Shown one piece after another: positions 9,762-19,531 of a stretch of DNA of 64,000 nt. The notes beneath the pieces are model-generated. The model made no database searches and was not told where the DNA came from. It was given only the letters and a program-made list of their open reading frames with translations. Numbering within the stretch: the stretch's first letter is position 1; each line of letters begins with the position of its first letter. The DNA lies in contig CM106585.1 of NCBI GenBank assembly GCA_048013815.1, forward strand, positions 620,001 through 684,000, written 5' to 3'. The DNA is from Setoptus koraiensis. Its lineage: Eukaryota > Arthropoda. The translations under genes were made by a program, and so were the position numbers.

Positions 9762-10259
9762 TTATTTGTTTATTGTTTTGACGCTCTTCTTAGAAATTGT
9801 GATGCTCTTACTAGAAGTCAACGAAGTCTTACTAGTCAGCTTTTGATTTTGTTGCTGCTGCTGCTGACGATTTTGTTCTATTAGTGCCTTGGCCATTGCC
9901 TTTACATCGTCTGGGGCGTCTTCGCGTTGGGCCATTTTAATTACATCAATTGCGCGTAAATCTGCGCTCGGTTGGGCGCCTCTCTTTTGTTTTTTGTATC
10001 GGCCAAGGTTGGCCGATTGCGACGCACTAATTAGTTCATCTTTTATATTATTGTCTACGAGCATTGCGTTTTTGAATGCTATAAAGAAGGCCAACAATAG
10101 CAGGGCTGTCACAACACCAACGGGCATACCATAAAGAAAAAGAATGTACGGAGCAGTTCCTCTTATACATTCTTTTGGCGTTGTAATCGTCGTGCTGGTC
10201 GTTGTCGTGGTCGTAATTTCATTACTGTTAGATGTAGGTGGTGTCAATGTTTGGTTCAT
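9762..10259 (-). CDS. Single-pass membrane protein, family unknown
   Basis: 165 residues. A Thr-rich N-terminus ([12 protein letters not shown]) is followed by one hydrophobic segment at about residues 36-62 (YILFLYGMPVGVVTALLLLA), then a basic patch (RYKKQKRG), a helical KMAQREDAPDDVKAMAKAL segment, a short polyglutamine run and a Ser/Lys-rich tail. The ATG at 10257-10259 has no cleavable signal before the Thr-rich part, so a type III or type I single-pass topology with a cytosolic basic tail is likely. It is divergent from the serpin at 10820. I do not recognise a domain. Confidence 0.6.
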   Translation of the reverse strand: MNQTLTPPTSNSNEITTTTTTSTTITTPKECIRGTAPYILFLYGMPVGVVTALLLLAFFIAFKNAMLVDNNIKDELISASQSANLGRYKKQKRGAQPSADLRAIDVIKMAQREDAPDDVKAMAKALIEQNRQQQQQQNQKLTSKTSLTSSKSITISKKSVKTINK

Positions 10260-10819
10260 GTTATCAAGTTATCCAGCAATGCAAATAACACAATTTCATT
10301 GTATGCATGTCCATCGCAGCAGCAGCAGCAGCGAACAGCGGCTAGTGTAAAAATCTCAAATTTATATTGAGTATATCTCAAATTTTGGCAGTCGATATTG
10401 GCCGCAACCGATTTCGGCGAATTGTTGACGATCTGTCGAAAATTCGTGAGCGATTGTCGTGTCGAATTGTAGTTTTTTAATCGTCGATGTAGTTGAGGGT
10501 GGCCACTGTCGATAGTTACAAATGCTCGCTGCTTAATTCAAATGCAGGCACACATGACAGGCGACAGGTAACGGGCGACAGGTAAATTACAGTACATTTA
10601 AGGTCAATGCGGAATAAAAGCAGCATGAATATCAGTTGACATCACCCGTTGATCCCGCGCGCTGTCAATTGATCGGTTCTGCAGTGCGATGCAATCAGTA
10701 CTCAACGCAATTGCACTATTGCCTTCCAAGATCAATGTGTAAACACCATACGAGATTGGTGATTGTTATCTCACCTGTTGGAAAACATCACCAAGGAAAC
10801 AAATAAACAAATAACGGCC
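10260..10819. other. Divergent promoter region with short repeats
   Basis: Contains a CAG/AGC run at 10316-10333 and a directly repeated GCGACAGGTAA near 10560-10584. An AATAAAAG at 10613-10620 followed by TCAGTT at 10632-10637 could be a weak TATA/initiator pair for the serpin. No gene is seen. Confidence 0.4.
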
Positions 10820-12331
10820 ATGTCAAATCCATTGTCTGTTGCGGCAAATCAGTTTGGCATGGATTTGTTCAGATGCTATCTGAGGAGGCACGGCGACAAA
10901 TACAAGAATCTTCTTCTCTGTCCATATCTCATTTTCCATTCGTTGGCCATGATGTTAGTGGGTGCCGAGGGTCAAACAGCGGCCCAATTAAAGAAGGTGC
11001 TGCATGTGCCCGATCATCCCGACACGCAGCACAGTAGCATCAACACAAATTTTGGGCAAAATTCTTCAAATTTAGCTTCTTGCTCGCATATCAATCTGGT
11101 GAGTTTGGCGGCAGCAAAGAAACAGCGCGGACAGCATCACAACAGCAGCGCTAACAAATCTATTATAGAGAGCGTGGATAACATTGAAAAAGTTGAAAAA
11201 TCAACAGATCCCAGATTGAATTTCAAACACAGCAAATCAGACTCTTCGACGGCTGCCAAGCCAACAATTCAATTGGACGAGGCAACAGTGTCAAAGCATC
11301 GCGAATATTTGCTATTAACGGAACAATTGTTGCACGGCAATCACGATTTTGTTCACATAGCCAGTTTTATTTATCTTGACAAGTCCACAAAGAGAACGGA
11401 GAAATTCAAGCAGATATTGCGCGATTATTATGAGACTAAACCAAAGAAGATTCTGTTCGATGACACCGATGCAGTGGTGAAAACAATCAACGAAGATGTT
11501 GCACGAACAACAGAAAATATCTACAGTGAAATACTGAGCAAACAAGAGGCCCTGAAATTTGATAAAACCTTCATGTTGCTAGTGAATGCGGTGTTTTTCA
11601 GAGGCTTCTGGTCGGCCAATTTCACCGACGTAACCAAATTACCCTTTTACAATCGCACTATTAACGATAAGCAAAAATTCGATGTTCAAATGATGTCCAA
11701 GTTGGACTATCTGAAGATATACGAAGACAAAGAACTGGAGGCCAAATGTATCAGGTTGACGTATGAGGCTAGCGATTTGCAAATGATGATAATACTGCCA
11801 GTAAAAAAAGACAACGATTCCACTTATTTGTGTGACAAAATATCAGCTACTAAAATAAATGAGCTTATGAAGGCACATTCGTCAACTAAGGGCAAATTTG
11901 TCAAAGTAACAATGCCAATATTTTGCGTTGATTCAGGAAAAATATCCATACAATCGACACTGATCGAAATGGGAGCCAGCGACATTTTCAACAAGCAACA
12001 GGCGGACATGTCAGGATTGTGTAGCAATAAAAAAGTTTGGCTTAACAAAATATTGCATAGATGTTTCATTATTTGTGACAATAGAGGCTCAATAACTTCC
12101 GGTTCTACGGAAAAGTTCAGAAAACGACAACCGACGATAGGCAATCAAGATATTGAAGAATTTCTAGTTGATCATCCTTTTATGTATCTGATAATTGATT
12201 CTGTTACAAAGACAGTGCTACTATCAGGTCTATACAGGGATCCTCGCGACACTTTAGAGGTAGTTCATGAGACACAATTGAACGCCGATGAGGCGCATTC
12301 GTTGCTCACAGAAGGAGTGTATAAAACCTGA
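10820..12331 (+). CDS. Serpin, probably non-inhibitory
   Basis: 503 residues from the ATG at 10820; upstream in-frame codons are non-ATG. The serpin fold is recognisable in order: an N-terminal helix (FGMDLFRCYLRR), LLLCPYLIFHSLAMMLVGAEGQTAAQLKKVL, LLVNAVFFRGFW (shutter region), LQMMIILPV, and the C-terminal DHPFMYLIIDSVTKTVLLSGLYRDP. An insertion of about 90 residues (Ser/Lys-rich) follows the first third. The reactive-centre loop hinge, normally small residues such as GTEAAAAT, reads GSTEKFRKRQ, with bulky and basic residues. Insertion of the loop into sheet A should therefore be poor. There is no signal peptide, so it is probably intracellular. A C-terminal extension follows the usual serpin end. 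Confidence 0.85.
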   Translation: MSNPLSVAANQFGMDLFRCYLRRHGDKYKNLLLCPYLIFHSLAMMLVGAEGQTAAQLKKVLHVPDHPDTQHSSINTNFGQNSSNLASCSHINLVSLAAAKKQRGQHHNSSANKSIIESVDNIEKVEKSTDPRLNFKHSKSDSSTAAKPTIQLDEATVSKHREYLLLTEQLLHGNHDFVHIASFIYLDKSTKRTEKFKQILRDYYETKPKKILFDDTDAVVKTINEDVARTTENIYSEILSKQEALKFDKTFMLLVNAVFFRGFWSANFTDVTKLPFYNRTINDKQKFDVQMMSKLDYLKIYEDKELEAKCIRLTYEASDLQMMIILPVKKDNDSTYLCDKISATKINELMKAHSSTKGKFVKVTMPIFCVDSGKISIQSTLIEMGASDIFNKQQADMSGLCSNKKVWLNKILHRCFIICDNRGSITSGSTEKFRKRQPTIGNQDIEEFLVDHPFMYLIIDSVTKTVLLSGLYRDPRDTLEVVHETQLNADEAHSLLTEGVYKT

Positions 12332-12482
12332 TGATAATTAACTCATACGAACTATCTCATAAAAAAAAGAACCGGCAAATTATCATTTCTGTTTGAAAAA
12401 CAGATTACAACTGATATATACATGCTTTGTGAGCCAGTAGAACATTTCATATCATAACAAGTTGATTGGTGTCTACATTTAT

Positions 12483-12968
12483 TCATGTTCCATCTCGGTT
12501 TTCGCGCTTTTTGCCTTTTTTGAGTTCATTTTTTTCCCAACTACCCTTGTACATCACATGCACCTCGCCTGATTTTAAAGCAGGCAGCGTGAGGCTCTGC
12601 TTCCTCTTAACGCCGCTTCGACTGCCAGCATCGCTCACGTAACTACCTTGCGATGAATCTGAGTTGATTGGTCGATCTGACGTATCCAGTGTAGATCCTT
12701 GCAAATTAGAAGCATCAATGCCTTTCTTGGGGTCAGCTTGTTGACGATTTGACCGTGCCGTCGATGTTGGTTGCGCCAGGATTCTATCTTTGGTACTGGT
12801 GGTCATTCGGGTAGATAAGTTAGGCTTGCTATGAGGAGCGAAATTCCATGCGCCATCTAGGCAGCCAGTTGGTACTCGTTTGTAATCGGCGTAAGTGAAA
12901 CTAGCTGAAAAGTGCGGCGCCTTGGGATCATTGTCATGCCCGTTGCGTTCTCTTTTGTCAGCGACCAT
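12483..12968 (-). CDS. Unknown basic, low-complexity protein
   Basis: 161 residues, hydrophilic, with no signal peptide or membrane segment. The N-terminal part contains SFTYADYKRVPTGCLDGAWNF, which looks like a conserved short motif. The middle is Ser/Thr/Asp-rich and the C-terminus is Lys/Arg-rich (ELKKGKKRENRDGT). The ATG is at 12966-12968; the TGA is followed directly by ATAAA. It converges with the serpin, whose stop is 150 bp away. I do not recognise the family. The coding call rests on the intact frame and clean start; a nuclear or cytoskeletal role would be a guess. Confidence 0.5.
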   Translation of the reverse strand: MVADKRERNGHDNDPKAPHFSASFTYADYKRVPTGCLDGAWNFAPHSKPNLSTRMTTSTKDRILAQPTSTARSNRQQADPKKGIDASNLQGSTLDTSDRPINSDSSQGSYVSDAGSRSGVKRKQSLTLPALKSGEVHVMYKGSWEKNELKKGKKRENRDGT

Positions 12969-13619
12969 TTCTTTTGTGACACTAGAAAACTATCGCAAGA
13001 ATATGATGGAAAATTCGAATAGCTGACAATTCAACGCAAACCTTCGCAGAAGATTGTGACAATCAAGAGATTTCCATTTTTTATTTTATTCTCATCAATG
13101 ATAATTCACGTGGTCTGTTTGCACATTTCCCAGAAACCGCACCTCTTTTCTCCCAATTTTCCCTACAAACTATCTCAACGACAGGATGTAGTGCATTGAT
13201 TTTTCCAGTTAGGTCATCTCGATGATGCAATATCTTCTCGAGACTTGAATTACAATTCGATTGAAACTCACTTTTAACATTATTTGAAAGCGCGAGTTGT
13301 TTCTGACTGTGTAGATCTATCTTATTTCATCATTATCGCTCGTGATGAAACAATTTCAACCTATCTAACGTAATTGATTTTGTAGCATAATAGCTAACAA
13401 ATGAGCATTGAAACTGACAAGTAAGTGAGTTAAAATCTTGCGTATCACATTAATAGATCCCAAGATATCGCATGATCTACGTGTACAAATGAAGCGATCG
13501 TGATATTCTTTAGAAAACAGCATTAAATGTACAATCTCTTTATTGATTTTGTGGTATAATTTTTCGATTTACTAAGATATATTCTAGATTACTATCAAGG
13601 TAGTTTAATTCTTAGCTAG
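12969..13619. other. Intergenic region
   Basis: AT-rich DNA between two divergent genes. I see no gene, repeat or transposon ends. Confidence 0.35.
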
Positions 13620-15194
13620 ATGCTGTCATCATTGTTTTCGAGACTATTTTTGAGCAAAATCGATCATGTGGTTCACAACGATATAAGTAACGGTCGTGAA
13701 AAGAACAAAATACCCGCTATTAGCAATAATTTCCGAGATTCAGCGCCCACTGATTATCACTATGTTACCGAGGATGTCGAGGGGACACCGATGTCCGTCG
13801 ATCGGTCTCTAGGGGTTATGAATGTAAGTAATCTAAATGCGAGATTGCATTTTCCGCTCCATCCGAACTAGAACCAAATCGGCTCGAAATCTTTACATTA
13901 TTGATGCATTAATTAATGGCTAATATCTAATGATAAAAAACAATGTTTTTTATTTTATCATACATTATAGAGCTGTGACTGCGAGGATGATTGCTCTTCA
14001 GAGTCATGCGCCTGCTCCACCACATACAATAGTGTTCCATGTTATAAAGATGGCAAATTGTCGCCAGACTATAATCTCGATCAACCTGAGGTTATTTATG
14101 AATGCAATATTGGGTGCAAATGTAAACAAGATTGCAAGAATCGTGTTATTCAACGCGGTCCAGATTTGAGATTGGTATTGTTCAAAACTCACAATCGCGG
14201 CTGGGGCATCAAGACAATGCGAACTATTAAAAAGGGAGCATTTATCGGTGTCTATAGTGGCGAATTGATTACATCGGAGGAATCGTGCAATCGTCTCGAC
14301 GACACTTATTTGTTTAATTTGAGTTTCTCAAAAAGAAACAACGACCAACAGTATGTGTGTGATGCGAAATTCTTTGGAAATTACACAAGATTTATCAATC
14401 ATTCGTGTCAACCAAACGTTATTGGTATTAGATCATTTACAGTGCATCAAGATACTAAATTTCCACATATAGCATTCTTTGCTTTGGAAAAGATAGCGGC
14501 CAAGACTGAATTGACATTGAATTATGGCGACAATTATTGGCTTGTCAAATGTAAAAGAGACAAACAATATTGTTTGTGTAAGAATGCCAAGTGCCGATTT
14601 ACAAGGCGTACTTTTCACGAGACATATAAGAAGGCTATGGAACGTAAAAAGAAAGAAGATGCAGAGAAATCAAAGCTATTAGAGGAGACAACTGTGCCGG
14701 AGAAGAGTGAACTCGACGAAGAGAATGTGACCTCTTATGATGGGCAGTCTTGTGTTGAACAGATCAAAGCTGAAGAGAAGGAAGGAGAGGAGACGGCACC
14801 AATAGGTAATGAGGGAGATGAGCAGCTAATGAGTGAACAAGAGCAGCTAATGAGTGAGCAAGAGCAGCTAATGAGTGAACAAGAGCAGGTTACGGGAACT
14901 TCTTACAATGATGAATCTGAGCTGTTAAAGAATGGAGAGGATGAAGAAAATGCGACCTTTTATGATGTCGAACATGAACTGGGCGTGAGTGAACAAGAGG
15001 TCGAATTGTCTGACGCCGAGGAATTGTCAGAGAGCGCCGAATATGAGTTCGAAATTGAAAGTGATCGAGACTCACAGCAAGAGAAACAACAAATTGAGGA
15101 CATACGAGAACAGATTGCTTGCGCTCTAGACAGTATGGAAGATTTATCTGGCATTTATGACATTTCCGATAGTTATTCAAATCAATCAATCTAG
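13620..15194 (+). CDS. EHMT/G9a-like SET-domain histone methyltransferase, short form
   Basis: Exons 13620-13823 and 13971-15194 (147-bp GT-AG intron) give 475 residues. The order is: pre-SET lead (DYHYVTEDVEGTPMSVDRS), a Cys-rich pre-SET split by the intron (CDCEDDCSSESCAC ... CNIGCKCKQDC), SET (GWGIKTMRTIKKGAFIGVYSGELI, NHSCQPN, NYGDNYW) and post-SET (CLCKNAKC). The spacing and the CSSESCAC motif fit EHMT1/EHMT2 (H3K9 mono/dimethylation) better than SUV39. Ankyrin repeats are absent. Where EHMT enzymes read FDYG this reads LNYG, so the Phe/Tyr switch position appears to be Leu; the catalytic Tyr is kept. The tail is Glu-rich with a 21-bp repeat (14820-14882). It may be a partial duplicate of a full-length EHMT gene elsewhere. 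Confidence 0.88.
14820..14882 (+). repeat. 21-bp tandem repeat encoding EQLMSEQ x3
   Basis: Three almost identical 21-bp units in the acidic tail of the SET protein. Confidence 0.85.
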
Positions 15195-16417
15195 AGTAAA
15201 AATTTAGTCATTCGCACAATCAACTGCAAATATCAAGTTACATCTACTAGTCGACTAATATCTCTGAACTTGAAAATAAACCGAAACAGGTAAATCGAAT
15301 ATCTACCAGGGCAGCCACATTTAGCGTGACGCTGTCAACGACAGTAGCTTGCTACCTTTGAATTCTATCATAATTTGCCAGCCCTTGAAAAATCCCAGTA
15401 GCAGTTAGTATGAAAATTTGTTCTTAGCTTACTCGCTCCATTGTTTATCCTCGTACATTTTATTTGGATAGGATGTCAATGTTGTTGCCAACAATCGAAC
15501 ACCCCAATCAGTAATAACTAGCAGGCTGCAAGTAGTAGCTCATAGTGGCATCCGCCAACCCAACGGCCTGCTTCTCATTTTGATCTTTATCGATTCTGTA
15601 CTGTTTATTTGGGCCCCTATACCTTCATTGTGTTGAATCCCAAACTATATGTCGCAACAAGTCCGATATTGGACGATTCGGCACAAAAGTTCTGAAAGCA
15701 CACCAGTCAGGTATAAAAGAACATTTTTATGGTGTTAATACGAGAGAAAGCTAGAATGATTTATAATGGTACTGGTAAGGCTAAGTTTTGCCTACTAGCC
15801 AAATGAAAAGAAGTAATAGCAGACTACAGATGATTGTTGGACAACTTCCGGTCAGATAGGTTCAGCTGATTTGCTGAATAGTTTTCTGAAAGAAGATTGT
15901 GTGGGTCGCATCACTAGTAATGGTACTAATTGTTTTTCAGTTCAAATTGTAGAGTGATCACTAGGAGTAATGGAAGTGTCACATTGCGCCACAAAATTAG
16001 AGATTTGTGCTATTTACACCAGTACCGGTGCAAACAATGGTTTGTGCGTTTGTGTGTCTGCCTGTTTGTCTGTTGTGTTTATCATCTATCCATTGTAAAA
16101 CAGTGTAAAAATTGAAAATTGTTTAGCAATGAAAATTGATGCTTTGTGACTTATTCATCTTACACTATTCTTTTATTACCATTAAATCACTGTATTGATA
16201 TAGATATACTCTCTGAATGTTGCCACCAATGTAACACAGCCGATGGACAGTAATCTAGATCAGGTTACCAGATGAATAGTACTAATATTATTATCAGTCA
16301 ATATTATACCAATGTTCACAATCTGGTCACAACATCAATTGGGATATTCAATTTAACAAGCAAACAATCATTGTTATTATTATTATCAACATTATTGGCC
16401 CACCCAAGTAACCACCA
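15195..16417. other. Intergenic region
   Basis: No supported gene. A 61-codon frame at 15930-16115 starts at an ATG but has no family features. Short ATT runs lie near 16370-16395. Confidence 0.35.
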
Positions 16418-17263
16418 ATGCCTCAGAATAGCACGCTGTTTTTCTGTTTATTCATTCTGGTTATATCATTAGCTACTAGATCAATAATAATAGATGCTGT
16501 TCGCGTAGCAACTAGACCTTTGAAAGATAACCAGGATAGTTCTACATTATTAGACAATAATAACATTGACAATGAACTCTATGATTATAATAATAATACC
16601 TATGACTATGGTGATGATGATATTGAAACAACGGAGTACAACCAACCAAAAACCGACGTAAAATGTTATTGTAATTATGATCACTGCGGAAACAATACAT
16701 GTCAAACAACAAGCTATTGTTTTGCTTACGTTGAAAGAATTGAGGACGATGACGGACTATTTGTAGACGAATACTCGTATGGTTGCCTACCGGCGGCTGA
16801 AGGAGCCCTAATGCAATGCCGATCTCATATAACACGCCACAAGTCACCGAAAAATATCACTTGTTGCCATGGTCACGACTACTGTAACAAATTCTCTAGG
16901 CCATATTATCATTTAAGACCAGATCAAATCAAAGTGATATTCTTTTCTGATCAAAATCTCCACTATATTATGTTTACATTTTTACTTGTTATTGGATTAA
17001 TTTTTTCCGCTATAACAATCAGATCTCTCAACCGGTGGTTGAGAACGTCGAAACTGTTACCACCACCACCACCACCATCAAAAGCACAGCAACTTCAACA
17101 ACATGAACAACATGAGCAACAATATCATCATCACCGGCAGCACCATCAATTCTGCCAGCGGCATAATGAATTTCGATATCAGCACAATCAATTCTTTCAA
17201 CACTATATATATCAACCGATGATTTTTAATACTGACACTACTATGCCTATTTGCACAGGCTAA
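16418..17263 (+). CDS. BMP type I receptor-like ectodomain protein without kinase
   Basis: 281 residues: signal peptide (1-21), an acidic Asn/Asp/Tyr-rich spacer, then an activin/BMP receptor ectodomain (about residues 86-168) with the family cysteine pattern CYCNYDHCGNNTC, CF, YGCLP, MQC, CCHGHDYCNK. These match Thickveins-type receptors (YGCMP, CCDKEDFCN). A transmembrane segment (about 184-208, YIMFTFLLVIGLIFSAITIR) follows. The cytosolic part is only a PPPPPP stretch and a His/Gln-rich tail ending in a stop. No GS box or kinase domain follows in this frame or downstream DNA. By analogy with BAMBI it could bind ligand and block signalling; that is inference. Confidence 0.82.
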   Translation: MPQNSTLFFCLFILVISLATRSIIIDAVRVATRPLKDNQDSSTLLDNNNIDNELYDYNNNTYDYGDDDIETTEYNQPKTDVKCYCNYDHCGNNTCQTTSYCFAYVERIEDDDGLFVDEYSYGCLPAAEGALMQCRSHITRHKSPKNITCCHGHDYCNKFSRPYYHLRPDQIKVIFFSDQNLHYIMFTFLLVIGLIFSAITIRSLNRWLRTSKLLPPPPPPSKAQQLQQHEQHEQQYHHHRQHHQFCQRHNEFRYQHNQFFQHYIYQPMIFNTDTTMPICTG

Positions 17264-17296
17264 ATCTATCGCTCGTTGTTTGGCCATAGGATATCA

Positions 17297-18134
17297 TGTT
17301 GACATCAGGAACCTTGTACCATGATCACAATTATGCTTCTGTTGTCAGACTCTGGCTAGACGAACGATTGTCACTAATGGCTGTTAAGGATCTTCATGAC
17401 AAGATTGACAAGCAATCTATCTCTGCCTACGGATATCATCGTGTTTGCTGTGTGAAAAACACCAGTTAGATTGGACAATATAATAGAAACACTGAGCTTT
17501 TATAAAATTAAATTCTTATACTATCCTACTATTTTATAATACTGCAAGTGACTCCACCAGCCCATTACAGCAGGTAAGTTTTCGTCACCTGAACTGGCAA
17601 AGATAAAGAAGGTATGAATCCACAATTGGATCTTGTTTTTCTCCAGTTTCGTTTGCATTAGTTGCGAGCTTGATAATACCTATGACGATTTGAATAAAAA
17701 TATCGATCATAGCAGCGCTTAGGCTAACTATTTGGATTCTGGTGGGTTTAGAATGGACGAGTGGACAGTTACACGTATTCGCAACATTGATGACAAAAAT
17801 CCATCTAATCTAAAATCTCTTTGTTTATTAAGATATTCAATTTGTAATCATTTTGAGACGCGAGAAATTTCGATTTAACTATGTGAATGGTTTTTATCAG
17901 GAACATTTGAATTATCAAAACGACCCAGATCTTTCGTTGATTACGTCAAAAATTAAACTGCTGATTAGAGAGATTGAATTTATGAGGGATAGCTACAGTG
18001 AGTTTCAGCGAACTCAATCACCACAAGAACATGACATCAAAGAGAGGGTCGATGATAAGGAATTTTATAACTATTGTTATTCTCAGCAGGCAGTGATCCA
18101 ACACAGTATCAATCTGGATTTTACTGTTCACTAA
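17297..18134 (+). other. Open-frame fragments, possible gene remnant
   Basis: Three unlinked frames. 17297-17467 starts with ATG (about 56 codons). 17753-17878 starts with ATG, follows a possible acceptor (CTTAG), and contains NPSNLKSLCLLRYSICNHF, loosely like the start of a SOCS box. 17832-18134 has no ATG at its head and ends in SINLDFTVH. They may be exons or decayed pieces of one gene; no intact reading can be built. No function assigned. Confidence 0.2.
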
Positions 18135-18171
18135 CAAAAAAAAAACACATATGCCATCAAGTTCTTGATTG

Positions 18172-18726
18172 CTATTCTATTCCCTGGTAATATAAAGGGT
18201 TATTGTATTCCATTGCACCAAACAATCTGATCAAACCTTCATCATGCATGTGGGTCGCATAATAGTATTGTGTGAACTGATCAGTGAAAGCAAATTCTTT
18301 GTTGTCGTCGTCTACTTCGTTCAAAAGACTATCAATGCCTTTCGAGCTTGGAAATTCAATAGCTTTACGCCTTGACATTTTTGGCGAAGAAATCAGGTTA
18401 GCCAGCTCATACCAGTACTGAGAGACTTTGATTTCGGCTTCTGCAACCCATTTTGCCTGTTCCTCTTTTAGTTCACGGTCTATTCTATAATTCTTATAGG
18501 GACCGGCACCTTCCGGTGTGTACAGGGCTATGTTGACATATCCTATGTGCCGTAGCAAGGTTTTTGTTGGACAATTTTCTTGGATGAATTCAAGAGTTTG
18601 ATTATTGCTTGCAAAACTCTGAGAGAGTGTATCACACTCTGACAATTCGCTGCCAGGAGCAACACTGACCAATGTTGCAACAAGTGCCAAGATTATCAAC
18701 ACCGTCACCATTTTGATCTCGACCAT
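18172..18726 (-). CDS. Secreted protein, family unknown
   Basis: 184 residues. The signal peptide (about 1-25, MVEIKMVTVLIILALVATLVS) is followed by a mature protein with two cysteines near its start (SECDTL, ENCPTK), a YTPEGAGPYKNY segment, a helical central region (ELKEEQAKWVAEAEIKVSQYWYELANL) and an aromatic C-terminus (YYYATHMHDEGLIRLFG). The ATG is at 18724-18726. No domain is recognised. It is separated from the next secreted-protein gene by a MITE. Confidence 0.6.
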   Translation of the reverse strand: MVEIKMVTVLIILALVATLVSVAPGSELSECDTLSQSFASNNQTLEFIQENCPTKTLLRHIGYVNIALYTPEGAGPYKNYRIDRELKEEQAKWVAEAEIKVSQYWYELANLISSPKMSRRKAIEFPSSKGIDSLLNEVDDDNKEFAFTDQFTQYYYATHMHDEGLIRLFGAMEYNNPLYYQGIE

Positions 18727-18863
18727 AGTTAGATCCTGATCCTAGAATGCAAACCAGTTATCTAGATTGATTAACCTTGCCAGATGTGGAAGTTATGAAT
18801 TTTAATGATTAAAATGTTTTATCTGACTGATCTCATTCGACGTTCTGTTCGTTGTGTTATGGC

Positions 18864-19128
18864 TAGTGCTGCGGGCGGATTGCGGCCCAAGCTGGGAATG
18901 CCCAATTTTGGGCGGTTTTGGGCGGATGGGCGGCTTGGGTGGCGATAAATAGTTAAGTAATACTGAGCAAGATTGAAATATTTGCGTTTTAGATAGTACA
19001 AACTAACGAGTTGTAAATGATGCTGGCTATTTGATGCGACTGGGGCCTCTAAATTCGCAGCCCAAGCCGCCCGAAACCGCCCAAAATTGGGCATGCCCGC
19101 CCTGGGCGACAATCCGCCCGCAGCACTA
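18864..19128. mobile_element. hAT-type MITE, 265 bp
   Basis: Perfect terminal inverted repeats of at least 19 bp (TAGTGCTGCGGGCGGATTG) are flanked by an exact 8-bp target duplication, GTTATGGC, at 18856-18863 and 19129-19136. The TIR start and 8-bp duplication fit the hAT superfamily. GC-rich subterminal blocks (GCCCAAGCCGCCC and complements) also pair. No transposase is encoded. The perfect ends and duplication indicate recent insertion. Confidence 0.92.
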
Positions 19129-19531
19129 GTTATGGCAACTCATCATCGTATTTCTAACGAATATTGTCATTCCTAAAAATAACCTCAACTGATTGTGTGA
19201 GTGCACAAACAAGAAGACCCACAATTTGTCATTGTCGTCTGCCGGTCGCTAGTCAAATATTCTTTTTCGTTCCATAACGTTGAGCGAAAGCATTGTTAAT
19301 CTACGTTGTTGAAAAGTTGTTCTAATAATAAACTTGTCTCGGATACCAATTCGCAGACACAGGTCGCTAAAGGTCTGGATTCCAGACAAAAAAAAACATC
19401 AATAAACTATATCCACAGAATCCGTCCAATAGAACAATCGCATATGCTAGTTAACATATTTCGATCCAAGCGGAAACCTTCAATGTATAAATTTCAACTT
19501 TTTCTTAATTGACGTGTTCCAATAAATATCG

